Assembly: GCF_028583425.1 (NCBI RefSeq) | Contig: NC_072797.1 | Location: 25,883,501 to 25,947,500, forward strand | Direction: 5' to 3' | From: Eublepharis macularius | Lineage: Eukaryota > Chordata > Lepidosauria > Squamata > Eublepharidae | DNA length: 64,000 nt | In this document: positions 1-10,681 of the stretch, piece by piece | Numbering within the stretch: position 1 is the stretch's first letter | Layout: every line of letters starts with the position of its first letter | Position numbers and translations under genes: made by a program | Notes under the pieces: generated by a model | What the model was told of the DNA's origin: nothing | Databases searched by the model: none | What the model saw: the letters and a program-made list of their open reading frames with translations, nothing else

Positions 1-117
1 AGCCCTGGTCTTTATTGGAGGTCTCCCATCCAATTACTAACCAAGGCTGACCCTGCTTAGCTTCTGAGATCTGATGAGATCAGGCTTACCTGGGCTATCC
101 AGGTCAGGGCAATATGG
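1..117 (-). repeat. 5S-rRNA-derived SINE (truncated at window edge)
   Basis: The reverse complement reads GCCTGATCTCATCAGATCTC, AGAAGCTAAGCAGGGTCAGC, CTTGGTTAGTAATTGGATGG and GAGACC. This parallels vertebrate 5S rRNA (internal promoter and loop region) almost base for base. A true 5S gene would not carry these substitutions or the altered ends, so a SINE head is the better call. Confidence 0.8.
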
Positions 118-871
118 ACTTAAAGGTCCACTAATGGTATTTACCTATATACTGTCCACATGCAGCTGTTGTTGGGAGATTTAATGATCTGATATTGGAA
201 TGCCAAATAGAAGCCCCTGGCTTCTTAAGAGCAAGCTTATATCTGAATCAGGCTTGACAAGACCGATGCAGAACAATACAACAGCAGCAGAAAATCCTTT
301 TGCATCAGTAAAAGATTCCTCACACGAGAAAAATGCTGTTATTTGTGAAAATGATCTGTAGGTCCTAAAATGATTCCTCAGACAAGCCATGATGTTGGGA
401 CCCCTTGTTTGCATCTTGCACAGGATATGCTGCCACCAAACTTGGTTAGATTAAAGGGTGCTGAGTCTAAGTGTCAAGTTGCCCCTTGGCCTTTTGAGAT
501 CTTCGGAAGATTGGATGGGAGAAGGAAGATTTCTTAAGTATAACTACATCTAGCCAATCAAAACATTCTACGGTTGGCTTCCGATGGCACAAAGCCATCG
601 GACTAGAGAAGTAAGTGTGAATGAGAGGAGAACAATTCCCAACTGGTTTCACAGCTCTGTCAATATCATTTCTATCAATGTGTCTTCATCCTTAAGAAGT
701 TGCTTGGACTCTTCGAATTTTCTTAAAAGCTTAACTGAGGAACTCGAGCTAAAATGAATATCACAGGGAAGTGAATTGGTAATGCCATTAGGCTTTGTCC
801 CTGCACATTGGTGATCTTGTCTGGTAATAAATGTTTTCATTTGATCAAGCACTGCTTGTTAGCCTAGTAGG

Positions 872-1359
872 CAGGGCTGGATCTAGGGTTGCCGGCACCC
901 AGGGCAACCCTTGTCTGGCTTTACCTGCATGCGCACGCTTCCAGCTCTGCATGATGACATCACTTTCGTGACATCATTACACAGGGTGAGTGCGTGCCTC
1001 CTGTGCGCATGGTGCGCTGTGGAGCTGGCAGCGGCAGCACATGTACGCGCTGGGGCAGCCGGCTTGCTGCGCAGGCAGCTGAGTGCAGGGCTGGGAGGCC
1101 CTCCATATGGCTTGCCTGCCCCACTGATGGGACAGCTGGTTTGGCACACACTCCCTGTCCTGCATGCGCGGCAAGCCAGCTGCCCCATTGGCAGGGCAGG
1201 CGGAGGGCCTCCCAACCCTGCGCTCAGTCGCCCGCGCTGCCACCACTAGCTCTGGCATGCTCCTGGTGACTGACAGCTGCACCTGGCACCCCCTCTTTGG
1301 TGGTGCCGGGGGCAGGCCCCCCCTCTATCCGGCCCCTGCCCCCCCTCGATCCGGCCCTG
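872..1359. mobile_element. GC-rich hAT-like non-autonomous element with perfect 8-bp TSD
   Basis: 488 bp, bounded by CAGGGCTGGATCTAG on the left and the inverted CAGGGCCGGATCGAG on the right. It is flanked by the perfect 8-bp duplication CTAGTAGG (864-871 and 1360-1367). The CAGGG terminus and 8-bp duplication are hAT hallmarks. The interior is a large imperfect palindrome: about 75-bp arms at roughly 1060-1135 and 1165-1240 both contain GGGAGGCCCTCC-like sequence. It has much higher GC than its surroundings. Open frames across it in all directions are by-products of the GC content. Confidence 0.85.
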
Positions 1360-1971
1360 CTAGTAGGAGCATGGAAGTGACTGAATCCACTTCTGTAGAG
1401 CTGTTGCATTGTGGGCAATGAATCTTATTTTTCCCAAACTTTTGTCTGCAAATTAAATTTCATGGAGAAAGCTGTGATTGATGTGAGCATAAGACTCCAA
1501 AGTGAATAAAGCTGCCCATGTTTCACTACCGTTCAAGCCCAGTAAAAAAAGGGAAGAGAAAATGAAAGAAATATGCATTTCCTTTGGGTTGAAATTGATT
1601 TGTATTCATGCAGCTCTAAAGGATTACAGCGAGTTTCTTCTGTACGCTAACCAATCATTCATATTATTTAGGATCAAATTTCATGAAGGGTAATGCATGA
1701 ATATGCCTTTTAAATAATAGATTTGCGATTAAAACCTGAATTGATGATTTACATTTAGAGGCTGACATACTTGAGTTGAAAACATGATGGTGTTCACGTA
1801 CACTTAAACAGTCTCTGAAAAGTATTACTCTTCCTTTCTTTCAGACATGAATGATATTCAAACCTTCTGCAAAATAATAGTTCCATCCATGGATGGCAGC
1901 ATATGGTAAGTTTCTATTACAATGTACAAGAATTCATTTGTACAGATTGACATGTACCATCTTCTTAAAGA

Positions 1972-2112
1972 CTTTATTTATTATAAGATTTATACCCTCA
2001 TCAGGGACATCAAGGTGGCTCAAAAATTAAAAACATACATAATAAAAATACATCTCAAATACCATTAAAACCAAACAAAAACACATAATTAAAATAACAG
2101 TCTTTTTGTGAA
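1972..2112 (-). repeat. LINE/SINE 3' tail fragment
   Basis: CTTTATTTATTATAAGATTT, ACCCTCATCAGGGACATC and AAGGTGGCTCAAAAATTAAA. Complement of the common retroposon tail in this genome. Confidence 0.45.
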
Positions 2113-2133
2113 CACATGGAGTTAACTTTTACT

Positions 2134-2204
2134 GAATCAAACCATTTATCCATCAAGGTCAGTATTGTCTATGCAGACTAGCAGCAACCTGCCAGCATAT
2201 CAGG
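2134..2204 (-). repeat. tRNA-Ala-like SINE body fragment
   Basis: CCATCAAGGTCAGTATTGTC, then TATGCAGACTAGCAGC, matches the 3' body of the SINE at 49266. It abuts the 5S-derived SINE. Confidence 0.6.
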
Positions 2205-2450
2205 TATAAGGCCTTCATATGACCCATTGATGGTGGTGACTACCCTCGTGACTTATGATGACCCCCAGTGGGGATTTCATAGCAAGAGCCTAACAGAAGT
2301 GGTTTGCCATTGCCTGCCTCTGGAACCCTGGTCTTTGTTGGAGGTCTCCCATCCAATTACTAACCAAGGCCAACTCTGCTTAGTTTCTGAAATCTGACAA
2401 GAGCAGGCTCACCTGGGCTATCCAGGTCAGAGTACATCACCATTACCTAA
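2205..2450 (-). repeat. 5S-rRNA-derived SINE, second copy with body
   Basis: Reverse complement of 2335-2440 again matches 5S rRNA (TCAGAAACTAAGCAGAG, CTTGGTTAGTAATTGGATGG). A non-5S body follows (AGAAGTGGTTTGCCATTGCC, GGTGGTGACTACCC), so the unit is a 5S-headed SINE rather than a 5S gene. Confidence 0.8.
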
Positions 2451-2631
2451 TCATTTTAACTGGAGATTAGGGGTGTGCATAATGGAAAAAATGAGCTGGA
2501 AATATACCCGGAAATCCCTATTGTGTTTTGTTAACAGAGTTTCTGGAACACAGGGCCAAATCTGGGAAACTAAATTGTAACAAGTCCCTCCCACCAAAAA
2601 GTTTGTGTGTTTTGTTTCATTTCATACCTTG

Positions 2632-2650
2632 CAGCAGCAGCAGCAGCAGC
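2632..2650. repeat. short (CAG)n
   Basis: About six CAG triplets in intergenic sequence. Confidence 0.95.
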
Positions 2651-3767
2651 AAGCAGGTACAGGACTCACCTTGCAGGCAGCATCTTGTTTTCCTGAACAG
2701 CATTCACCAATCAGATCTCCAGGGGAGATATCCCTTGTGTTATTAATTAACTCTGTTGGTGGGAAGGGGGGATGAGCACATGAGTACATCTTCCCTCTCC
2801 AACCACAGGCTGCAATTCAAAAGATACTTCCCTGGGAGTAAGTACTATTGAATAACATGGGATTTACATCTGAACAGACATGCTAGGGGTGCTTCTTGGT
2901 TTGTTTTGCAGTGCTACCCAGGCGCTGGTCTGTCTCTCTCCTTCTCCCCCATCAGGGCACTTGGGATTGCTGTGAAGAAAAGTGAAGCAGGGGGAGGGGG
3001 GATGGTCCATTCAATCAATCAGACTTGAAAAAAGCCGTGGAAAACTTCCATTATATACTGCAATGAAAGACACTTCCCTGGAAGGAAGCACAAGGAAACA
3101 TGATGACACCAAAGCTAATAATTTATTGGCACTTTAGGAAAAGAAAAAAAGAATAATCCCCCTATATGTCAGACTTTTCTTCAAACCTGGGTTTTTTTTC
3201 AGATTTGTAGAAAAATCTGTCTTGTTTGTTCATTGCTGCAATGCCTGGATATGTATATCTATAGATTTTGCCATTCTGAAAATTAGATATATTGACAACA
3301 AGTGGGGACCTGGAAGGAATTGCAGAGGTCACTTCATTTCCCCCTGTAGATCCCCATATCCCCTTCCCCCATCTTTTTCTCCTCCTGACAGCCGGATTGT
3401 TTTAATGCCACCACCTCCCCCGACCACTTTCCCTTAGCCAGCCAGTTTCTCACCATGTGCACCTGCCTATACGAGCCTTCTTCAGGGTAAGTTGTGTGTG
3501 TGTAGTGTAACTGAGGGAAAGCTGGGTGGGCTGATGATTTAGAGCAAGGACTGTGTTCTGTGTGATTTTGGTGTCGTTCATTGCAAAAACAGCTGCCCCA
3601 AAGAGCCTGGAAGCCAGCATTGCAAAGAATGGGGCCGAAAAACGAAAAAACCAATCAGATTAGATCCCAGCTGGGAATGATCCAGCGCGGGGGGGGGGGC
3701 AGTTATGGTGCATTGTTGGTTCGGAACCCTGGATCTGAAAATGAAATGATTTTTTTTTTCAGAGCAC

Positions 3768-3860
3768 ACCCCTACCGGAGATTCCGGGGATTGAGCTTAG
3801 GACATTTTGTATGCCAAACTGATAGACTGCCACTGAGCCACAGTCTCTCCCCAGAAAAGG
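3768..3860 (-). repeat. tRNA-derived SINE head fragment
   Basis: The reverse complement contains GACTGTGGCTCAGTGGCAG (A-box-like) and CTAAGCTCAATCCCCGG (B-box-like), as in the SINE at 49266. Only the head is preserved. Confidence 0.6.
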
Positions 3861-4084
3861 AATTGATAGGATCAGGTATAAAGGCTCTAAAGAATGCAAC
3901 ATTCCACATGCACCAATGTAGCAAAGCACCCAGACTGTTGTCCAAAATGACAATGTTGCAAATCCTAGGTGTTGTGATGGCCACACCAGTCACATAGCTC
4001 TTAATATCCCAGAAAAAAAATTGCATCATTCATTTATTATATTTATTACAGATACTTGATGAACGAAGCTTAGATTCTTGAAAT

Positions 4085-4175
4085 CTTATACCCTGGAAAT
4101 CTTGTTGGTCTTTAAGATGCCACTGGACTCCAAAATTGCTCCTCTACTGCAGACCAACCTGGCTATCCACCTGAA
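4085..4175 (-). repeat. fold-back retroposon relative (fragment)
   Basis: TTATACCCTGGAAATCTTG, GGTCTTTAAGATGCCACTGG and ACCAACCTGGCTATCCACC. A related variant whose reverse complement begins GGTGGATAGCCAGGTTGG. Confidence 0.6.
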
Positions 4176-5375
4176 ACTATAATAAACTTGGGTTCATTTG
4201 ATATCTTACAAATGCACAACAGGGTTAACCGGACTGTACTGTTTGTTGGGCTGAGAAAAGCAAAGAGAGAGAGATTTCGTGAACAAGCCCAAAGGCAGTT
4301 TGTAGCCTTCATGATTCTTCATTGCACTTTGGAGAAGATGTCAAGGAGAGACAGAAGAAAGGAAAACTGATATTAGAACTTAGCAAGTTGAGAGTTTCTA
4401 GCTGGAGTTCCTTGTAGCAGTTTGCACAAGTTCTTCTCTCTGTTTGCCATCTATACAAATAAAATAAAACAGGAATCTTGTGGTACCTTAAACATTCACA
4501 CATTTTTATTCTAGCCTGAGCTGTTGTGCACTCTAATCTATGAAAGCTTCTGCTAGCATGAAAATTAATTCGTCTTTATGGTTCTGCAAGATCTCTGTTT
4601 TATTTTTGCTGCAATGAACGAACACAGCTACCTCTCTGGAATTGCTATAGGAGTGCCTGTTTGCTTCCTGTATATATGTAAAAAGAACAGGCAGGACTGC
4701 AAAGACCATACAAGTCTCCAGTGCTTTCTCATCCCAAAAAAAGTAAACTCCATAGCATTACCCCTGGACCTTCTTGCTGCTCAGAAGGGGAGAGTATGCA
4801 TAACAATATAAAATTGTTCCAACCAGCTTCACAGTTTGCCCATTAACATTCTGAACTTCCTTCTGTGTGCTCCTTCAGCTTTATTAACTGGATTGCGCTT
4901 TTTGTAAGGCATCAAATGAACACAATTTTATTATATTGACTCCATTAAACGGTGTGAATCATCTTCTAATTGGTACGACTTTCCCACTGGAATCAGTTGC
5001 ATTCACTAAAGTCAGACTCTAAAAATGCACAGTGTTTGGTTTCACCATGCACAAATTTCCCTGCACAAATTCTGCTATGCGCTCCACACTTACAAAAACT
5101 TCCAAGGGCAGAATTACTGGGTTTGGTTTCCCTTGGATGAGGGAGCACTAGGAAACCAGGGTGTCTCTGTAAAGTTAACAGCCTTCTGTGTAATTGGATG
5201 ATACTTTGGGGCAAAATTATATTGGCAGGCCCATTCAGAAGAGTATCTATCAGTGGACCTTCTCCTTGGCCAAGGTCCCTGCAACTGCTGCAAACTCTGG
5301 TCCAAGAGTTTGTGCTCTGTTGCCCTGTCAATACAGCATCTAGAATCATGAGCACTGCAACTTGCAGGTTTCAAA

Positions 5376-5608
5376 GCCAGTTTGGTATAGTGGTTAAGAG
5401 CGTGGGACTCTAATCTGGTTTCCCACTCCTCTGCTTGAAGCCAGCTGGGTGGCCTTGGTTCAGTCACAGCTTCTAGGAGCTCTCTGCCCCTCCAACCTCA
5501 CAGTGTGATTGTTGTGGGGATAATAATGACATACTTTGTAAACCACTCTGAGTGGGCATTAAGTTGTCCTGAAGGGTGGTATATAAATCAAATGTTGTTG
5601 TTGTTGTT
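5376..5608 (+). repeat. tRNA-derived SINE (Sauria-like, TTG tail)
   Basis: tRNA-like head GCCAGTTTGGTATAGTGGTT (A box) followed by GAAGCCAGCTGGGTGGCC and the body CCACTCTGAGTGGGC, ending in TATAAATCAAATG and (TTG)n. Several other copies in this window share the design. Confidence 0.85.
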
Positions 5609-5672
5609 AACTATCATGGTCAAGACCAGAGCCAGCTCCGAGTATTTGGAACCTGCCCTGGACCCAGATAAA

Positions 5673-5915
5673 ATCATAGAATCATAGGGTTGGAAGGGAT
5701 CTCTAGGGCCATCTAGTCCAACCCCCTGCACAATACAGGAAATGCACAGTTACCCTCCACCACCACACACACACACACACACACAGTGACCCTTACTGCA
5801 TGCCCAGAAGATGCAAAGCACTGTCAGGATCCCTGGCTAAACTGGCTTGGGGGAAATTGCTTCCTGACCCCAAAGTGGCGATTGGCATTAGCCTGGGCAT
5901 GTAAGAAGCACCAGT
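5673..5915 (-). repeat. CR1 3' end fragment with (CA)n expansion
   Basis: Contains ATAGAATCATAGGGTTGGAAGG and CATCTAGTCCAACCCCCTGC, the complement of the CR1 3' end, then the usual downstream block (CTGACCCCAAAGTGG, CCTGGGCATGTAAGAAG). A CA microsatellite (5764-5786) has expanded inside it. Confidence 0.88.
5764..5786. repeat. (CA)n microsatellite inside CR1
   Basis: About 11.5 CA units that replace a non-repetitive stretch in the sister CR1 copies. Confidence 0.95.
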
Positions 5916-6201
5916 GTGGATCTGAAAGGGTAGGTGGGTGGAGGCTATGCCTTTCACCTCCTCTTATACTGCTGTTAGCTGGAAGACAAGCCCCAGCAGT
6001 GTCTCTGCACCCTTGATGGGACTGTGGTGTCTCAATTGGATGCCCTTGGGTGGCTGATCCTGTTATTAGGCAGGGTAAGGCAGCCTGACTCAAACAGCAT
6101 ATTTGGGGTTCCTATGAAAGCTAGCTAAACATTATTTATCAATACATTTTCACTCTTGAGCTGTCTTTGGTCTTGGTTATTAGCAGATGATGGGAGACTT
6201 A

Positions 6202-6438
6202 GGGCCAAGCTACGTGATGAATGACACTTAAGGGAGCAAGGAGCTGGCTCAGGGCCAAGCTACAAGTGACGAACTACACTTGCCTGGCAAGTGAACAGAC
6301 TCACATGTATTCCTCCCTGTTCACTTGCCATTCGCTTGCTCAAGTGGAGCGCAAGTGAATGGCAAGTGAACAGGGAGGAATACACATGAGTCTGTTCACT
6401 TTCCGGGCAAGTGTCATTTGTCACTTGTAGCTTGGCCC
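6202..6438. mobile_element. hairpin MITE, family A, copy 1 (TTA TSD)
   Basis: Near-perfect inverted repeat with termini GGGCCAAGCTAC and GTAGCTTGGCCC, flanked by TTA (6199-6201 and 6439-6441). The left terminus is duplicated: a second GGGCCAAGCTACAAGTGACG starts at 6252. The long arms contain AACAGACTCAC and its complement and would fold into one hairpin. No coding capacity. Confidence 0.85.
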
Positions 6439-7311
6439 TTAGACCAGACCGAAAGGCTGTGGTTGGCTCCAGAAAGGTGGCAGCAGGAAGCAGGGAGTGC
6501 TGTAGGTTGGCCAAGCTGTACTTGCCTTACCACACTTGCATCTCTCTCATTCCTTTCCCGTGGGGAATGGCTCTGCTTGCTCCTTTCAGCAGACCAACAT
6601 GGTAATATTGTAGAAAGCTAACATTTACTCACAAGAGTAATACATTTTCTGAAGTTCTGTATGAAGTAAACCATAAGAAAATGGTCATTAGGAAGAGTAG
6701 CCTGTTTGGTAAAAATGTGGCAAAGCTAGCATAGCCATGATACAGTAGGTCATAAGGCAAGGTTGATATGTCCTGCGGCTGCTATTCCTGGCAACCTGAG
6801 GCTCTCTCTCAATTATGACAGCTCAGAATGGATTCTTATATTCCAGAAATGTGATACGAGGAGAATATCTGACAACAAGCTGCACACCAGATATGAAATG
6901 CTGCATCGCTTGCAATACAGATTTATCAAAGAATGCATGAAATTTTAATTCAGATCAAACCAATATTCATCATTGCTTTTGGAATGCAGCCTGAGTAAAC
7001 CATGTACCAAAAAGGGAGATAAAAATAAGAAGATGATGTAAAGAGCAAACAGTCAAAGCCATTCAAATGCATATTTGGAATAGGAAAAAAGAAGAAGGTA
7101 GACTGTGAATGTTCAATACAAGGTAAGGGGACTGGAATACAAGGTAAGGGGACTGTAAGGTTGTATGTATTCAGTACTAAGAGTGCTGGGAAGGAAACAG
7201 CAACAGGAGTAGATTTTCCTCCTCAATTTGGTCTATATATATAATGATTTATAAAAATGAGTACAGCTGAGCTGACTGTTCTGGAGTTTGGGGAAAGAAG
7301 GGACTTCAGCA

Positions 7312-8703
7312 TGTTACCAGAACTGCTCTTTATTATAATGGGGAATTAGCTACAGCAGTCTGTAACTTAAAATTAGCGCGGATCTTAACCTATGTCTACG
7401 GAGGTCCCGATTCCAGACACTCAAGTGAAAAAGAGGCAGACTACAAATAGTTTCAATCACGTGTATTTGCTAACAATGTGGCGTAAGCCTGAGCTTGCAC
7501 ATACATACAAGAAAGCATACAAGGTCTAAGAAATACAGAGTCAGAAATATAGAGACTTTCGCATTAGCAGGTTCCCAACGATGGTAGAGGGAATACTCAC
7601 TTATCCTGAAGCGAAGCAGAGACACAACAGCGAGGTGGCCCAATGCCAGCACTGGGACCACAGACGGACAAGCAAGGAATTCTGGATAGGATGGCACGAG
7701 CACCGAGTGGTCTGGGAGACCAGCTTAAATACCCCAAAACGTACCCTGGGGCTGGTGCTGTACTTGGTGGTTCTCACAGTTTAAAACAAAGGTTCTAATG
7801 GGTTACTGAATGGCTTGGATGGGCCACTTTGGTAATCAGATTGTGATAAGTGACACCTCAGGAAGAGGGGACAAAAGAGGGAGGGGGAAATCCAAGTGAG
7901 CTGAAAGGATGTTCCAGCGGACAGGGCTTGTCCTGATGTCATCAGCTCTGGAATGCGGAGGTTTCTTTGAGATGCATTCTCTAAGTGCTTGGGATGGTCG
8001 GCACTTAGTTCCTTCTCTGGGCGGCTCCTAAGATATGCAGAGCGGGGCGAGGTACTCTCGCTGCGGACGTGGTGTGCCCGCTTCGCCGAAATGGCTTCCC
8101 AAAGCAGTCTTTTCCTCTGGGTATTCTGGCTGCCTAAGAACAGGGATGCCGGCTGGGCATAGCTGGGGCTGGATAGCAGGCTGCCCGGTAGCGAGGGCAA
8201 GCTCGGCGACCGGCCCGCGGGAGTCTCCAGGCGGGAACTGACCAGGGAGCGCCTAGCCAGGCTCGCTGGAGGTTTCCCCGGCAGGCGCCCGGCTGCTAGC
8301 AGCGGCTTGGGCCCATATGAGGCAGGCTTCCATGGAGGCAGGGGGAACAGTACACAAAACACAGTCCAAAGCAGGGAACAGGCACGGTCCGTGGTAGATG
8401 GTCATGCAGGCACGGGGCACACTTGTAATAAAGTCCAAACATACACTGGGAAGTCCAGATACAGGTCAGGGCAGGGTTGCCCAGGAAAAGAGTCCTTTGT
8501 GCAGTTAACCAAACATGGAGTCAGTAAACTACACAGTCTATTGCAGCAGCAAGGTAATTAACACGCAGGCAGGAAACTGACACGTGTATTAGAGCACACA
8601 TGTGCAAGGCAGTCTTTGGTGCAGCAGTAAAATAGCGATGCAGGAAACTTTAACACAGTTCATGGCAGGCCTTAAAGCAGGAGAGGGGGCCTACTTGGCA
8701 ACA
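7312..8703 (-). mobile_element. CpG-rich solo LTR with 4-bp TSD
   Basis: 1392 bp with termini TGTTACCA and TGGCAACA, an inverted pair with one mismatch, flanked by the 4-bp duplication AGCA (7308-7311 and 8704-8707). On the minus strand it has the order expected of an LTR: a long U3, a TATA-like GTATTTAAG near 7730, then an AATAAA at 7329-7334 close to the 3' end. The segment 8020-8300 has about 23 CpGs and high GC, like a promoter island. No internal retroviral or gypsy coding region flanks it, so it is a solo LTR left by recombination. I cannot tell endogenous retrovirus from Ty3-type origin; a 4-bp duplication fits either. Confidence 0.75.
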
Positions 8704-8725
8704 AGCAGCGTGGAATGCCATACGT

Positions 8726-8831
8726 CCACCCTCCAAAGCAGCCTTTTTCTCCAGGGAAACTGATCTCTGTGGTTCAGAGATCAGCTACAATTCCAGATCT
8801 CCAGACCCCACCTGGAGGTTGGGAACCCTAG
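8726..8831 (+). repeat. dispersed short repeat, copy 1
   Basis: CCACCCTCCAAAGCAGCC, TTTTCTCCAGGGAAACTGAT, CCAGACCCCACCTGGAGG, TTGGGAACCCTAG. Shared with 36206-36317. It lies just beyond the solo LTR. Confidence 0.75.
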
Positions 8832-9764
8832 TTTCAGCTCAGTCTCTTATATATGACCGTTTTTACTATACTCTGTTAAGATATAGCAATGGTAATTTTT
8901 TTTTTGGAAACCTATGCACAGTTTATGTATATTGGGCTCAAATGAGTAAATTGAGGAAATTATAATTGTATCTAACACACAAGAGCAAGGTTATTTCAAA
9001 TGGCAGTAATCAAAGGGCCAGATGGTGAATTAGCTCTTTTCCATGAGAAATATTTGAGATGGTATATCGCCAAAGGCATTTTGTGGTGTGCATGTTGCTA
9101 TAATTGGTGCAGACCAATTTTAGAAAAACTCTCTGCAAAACACACCTTTAAGACAGAGGGTGTGTGAAGGGGTTTGTCTTTAAAACTGCAAACAGCCATG
9201 TCCCTATTCTATTCCAAAGATTCTGAATATGTGTGAGAATACAAATACATTTTATTTTTAGATTTAATACAGCATCCCAGAAAGGGATGTACTGTCAACT
9301 TATGCTATATTGCAAAGGAAAACATTACGAATTTGACAGAGAGCTATTGGAGTTAAGTCACTGAGAAAGACAAGCTTAAATTGTGCCTGACTACTAAAAC
9401 AGAATATAAAAATTGCTCTTTCCAGTTTTAAAGACAAAGGCCCATTTTTCAGTGTGGCACAGCCAGGTCAGACTGACTCTTAATTCTTGTGCCGCCAGGA
9501 TCTGAAGAAAGTATTCATGCTGCAATAAATAAAGTGTTCTAAATAAATAAATACATGAAGCTGTAGATAATGGCTGCAACGGGAGGTGGAGCCACACACA
9601 CATGCATACAGAGGAAGCCTAAGTAAAGCAGAGAGCAGGGGCAAGTTTTTTAAAAATTTATGGAAAAGAGTGAGAGAGAATACCCCAACACTGTGGAGGC
9701 AGCTGGTGCTGAAACTTTTAAAAAAAGGACGCACAGCCAATCAGATCCCCCATGGCCAGTCATA

Positions 9765-9998
9765 GAGCAGAATCACAAGTGACAAAAGGCACAGATTGGA
9801 CACTTGTCAGCTTCCCTCAAGTTTTGATGGGAAATGTAGGCATCCTGGTCTTGCAGCTTCAGTCTCTGACTGCTGTCCAATGGACTTTTCAACTGTCACT
9901 TGTCCAACATTCCGCCAAGCTGCCTACATTTCCCATCAAAACTTGAGGGAAGCAGACAAGTGTCCAATCTGTGCCTTTTGTCACTTGTGGTTCTGCCC
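9765..9998 (-). mobile_element. hairpin MITE, family B, copy 1 (ATA TSD)
   Basis: 234 bp. Termini GAGCAGAATCACAAGTGAC and inverted GGGCAGAACCACAAGTGAC, flanked by ATA (9762-9764 and 9999-10001). The arms share TTTTGATGGGAAATGTAGGC and its complement. The unpaired centre is the reverse complement of that in the copy at 58792, so the two are inserted in opposite orientation. A CR1 fragment abuts its right side. Confidence 0.87.
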
Positions 9999-10001
9999 AT
10001 A

Positions 10002-10306
10002 GAATCATAAAATCATAGTGTTGGAAGATTCTTCCAGGGTCATCTAGTCCAACCCCATGCACAATGCAGGAAATTCACAACTACCTCCCTTCCCCCACAT
10101 CTCCAGTGACCCTTGATCCATGTCCAGAAGATGGCAAAACACTGTCAGGGTCCCTAGCCAAACTGGCCTGGGGAAAATTGCTACCTGGCCCCAAGGTGGT
10201 GATTGGCATTACCCTGGGCATGTAAGAAGGGGCCACAAGAACTAAGCACTGATGTAACCCTTTCTGCCCTCCCTCTCATGATCTGCCTAGGTTCACAGAC
10301 TCCGTT
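10002..10306 (-). repeat. CR1 3' end fragment
   Basis: Begins AGAATCATAAAATCATAG, followed by GTCATCTAGTCCAACCCC and the typical block up to the TCATGATCTGCC-AGGTTCACAGA region. It directly abuts the MITE ending at 9998, which suggests the MITE inserted at the CR1 end or the reverse. Confidence 0.88.
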
Positions 10307-10681
10307 AAAAAAAAAAAGGAGGTGATATATACTTATCGTTGCAGCAGACTACATCACTATCCCTTATAGAAGCGATCTCCTGTGCTGTTTGATTATATTA
10401 CAGTTCTAATCCCTTTATAAAACTGCCCTTCTGAACATTTCTGTTTTGTATAGTCATGGAAAATAGGCATGTGAGGGCCCTCCTGACCACCTCAGCAGGC
10501 CATTCCATAAAGGGGGGGGGGGGTTCCACCACAAACAACACACACGAATCAACAGTTGCCGCTCAATTGCATGGAGGCACCTTCAGAACTATTTGCTGAG
10601 GTGAGTGAAGCTGTCACAGCAGGGCATAGTAGGAGAAGCGGTCCTTCAGGAACGCCCCAAACCCCAGCCTCTTCTACTATC

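Larger units (their letters stand above)
1421..5375. other. intergenic block, mostly unassigned
   Basis: Apart from the SINE pieces at 1972-2450, 3768-3860 and 4085-4175, this stretch holds only homopolymer runs, a short CAG tract and short chance frames. A 138-codon frame (3581-3997) crosses the SINE head and has no family resemblance. 4440-4640 loosely resembles the fold-back repeat family (CTTGTGGTACCTTAAAC, GAACACAGCTACCTCTCTG). No gene seen. Confidence 0.6.

Noticed and set aside
1..117. Possible functional 5S rRNA gene
   Set aside because: Substitutions within the internal promoter region, truncated ends and a second copy fused to an unrelated body indicate a SINE.
883..1421. Many overlapping open frames on both strands in the GC-rich block
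   Set aside because: They are explained by the GC-rich palindromic hAT-like element; no coding signal.
3581..3997. 138-codon plus-strand open frame
   Set aside because: It runs across a G-tract, a poly-T tract and a SINE head; the antisense frames are equally open. Chance.
7781..8362. 193-codon minus-strand open frame, Pro/Ser-rich
   Set aside because: It lies wholly inside the solo LTR and in its CpG-rich part, where stops are rare by composition. No family resemblance.
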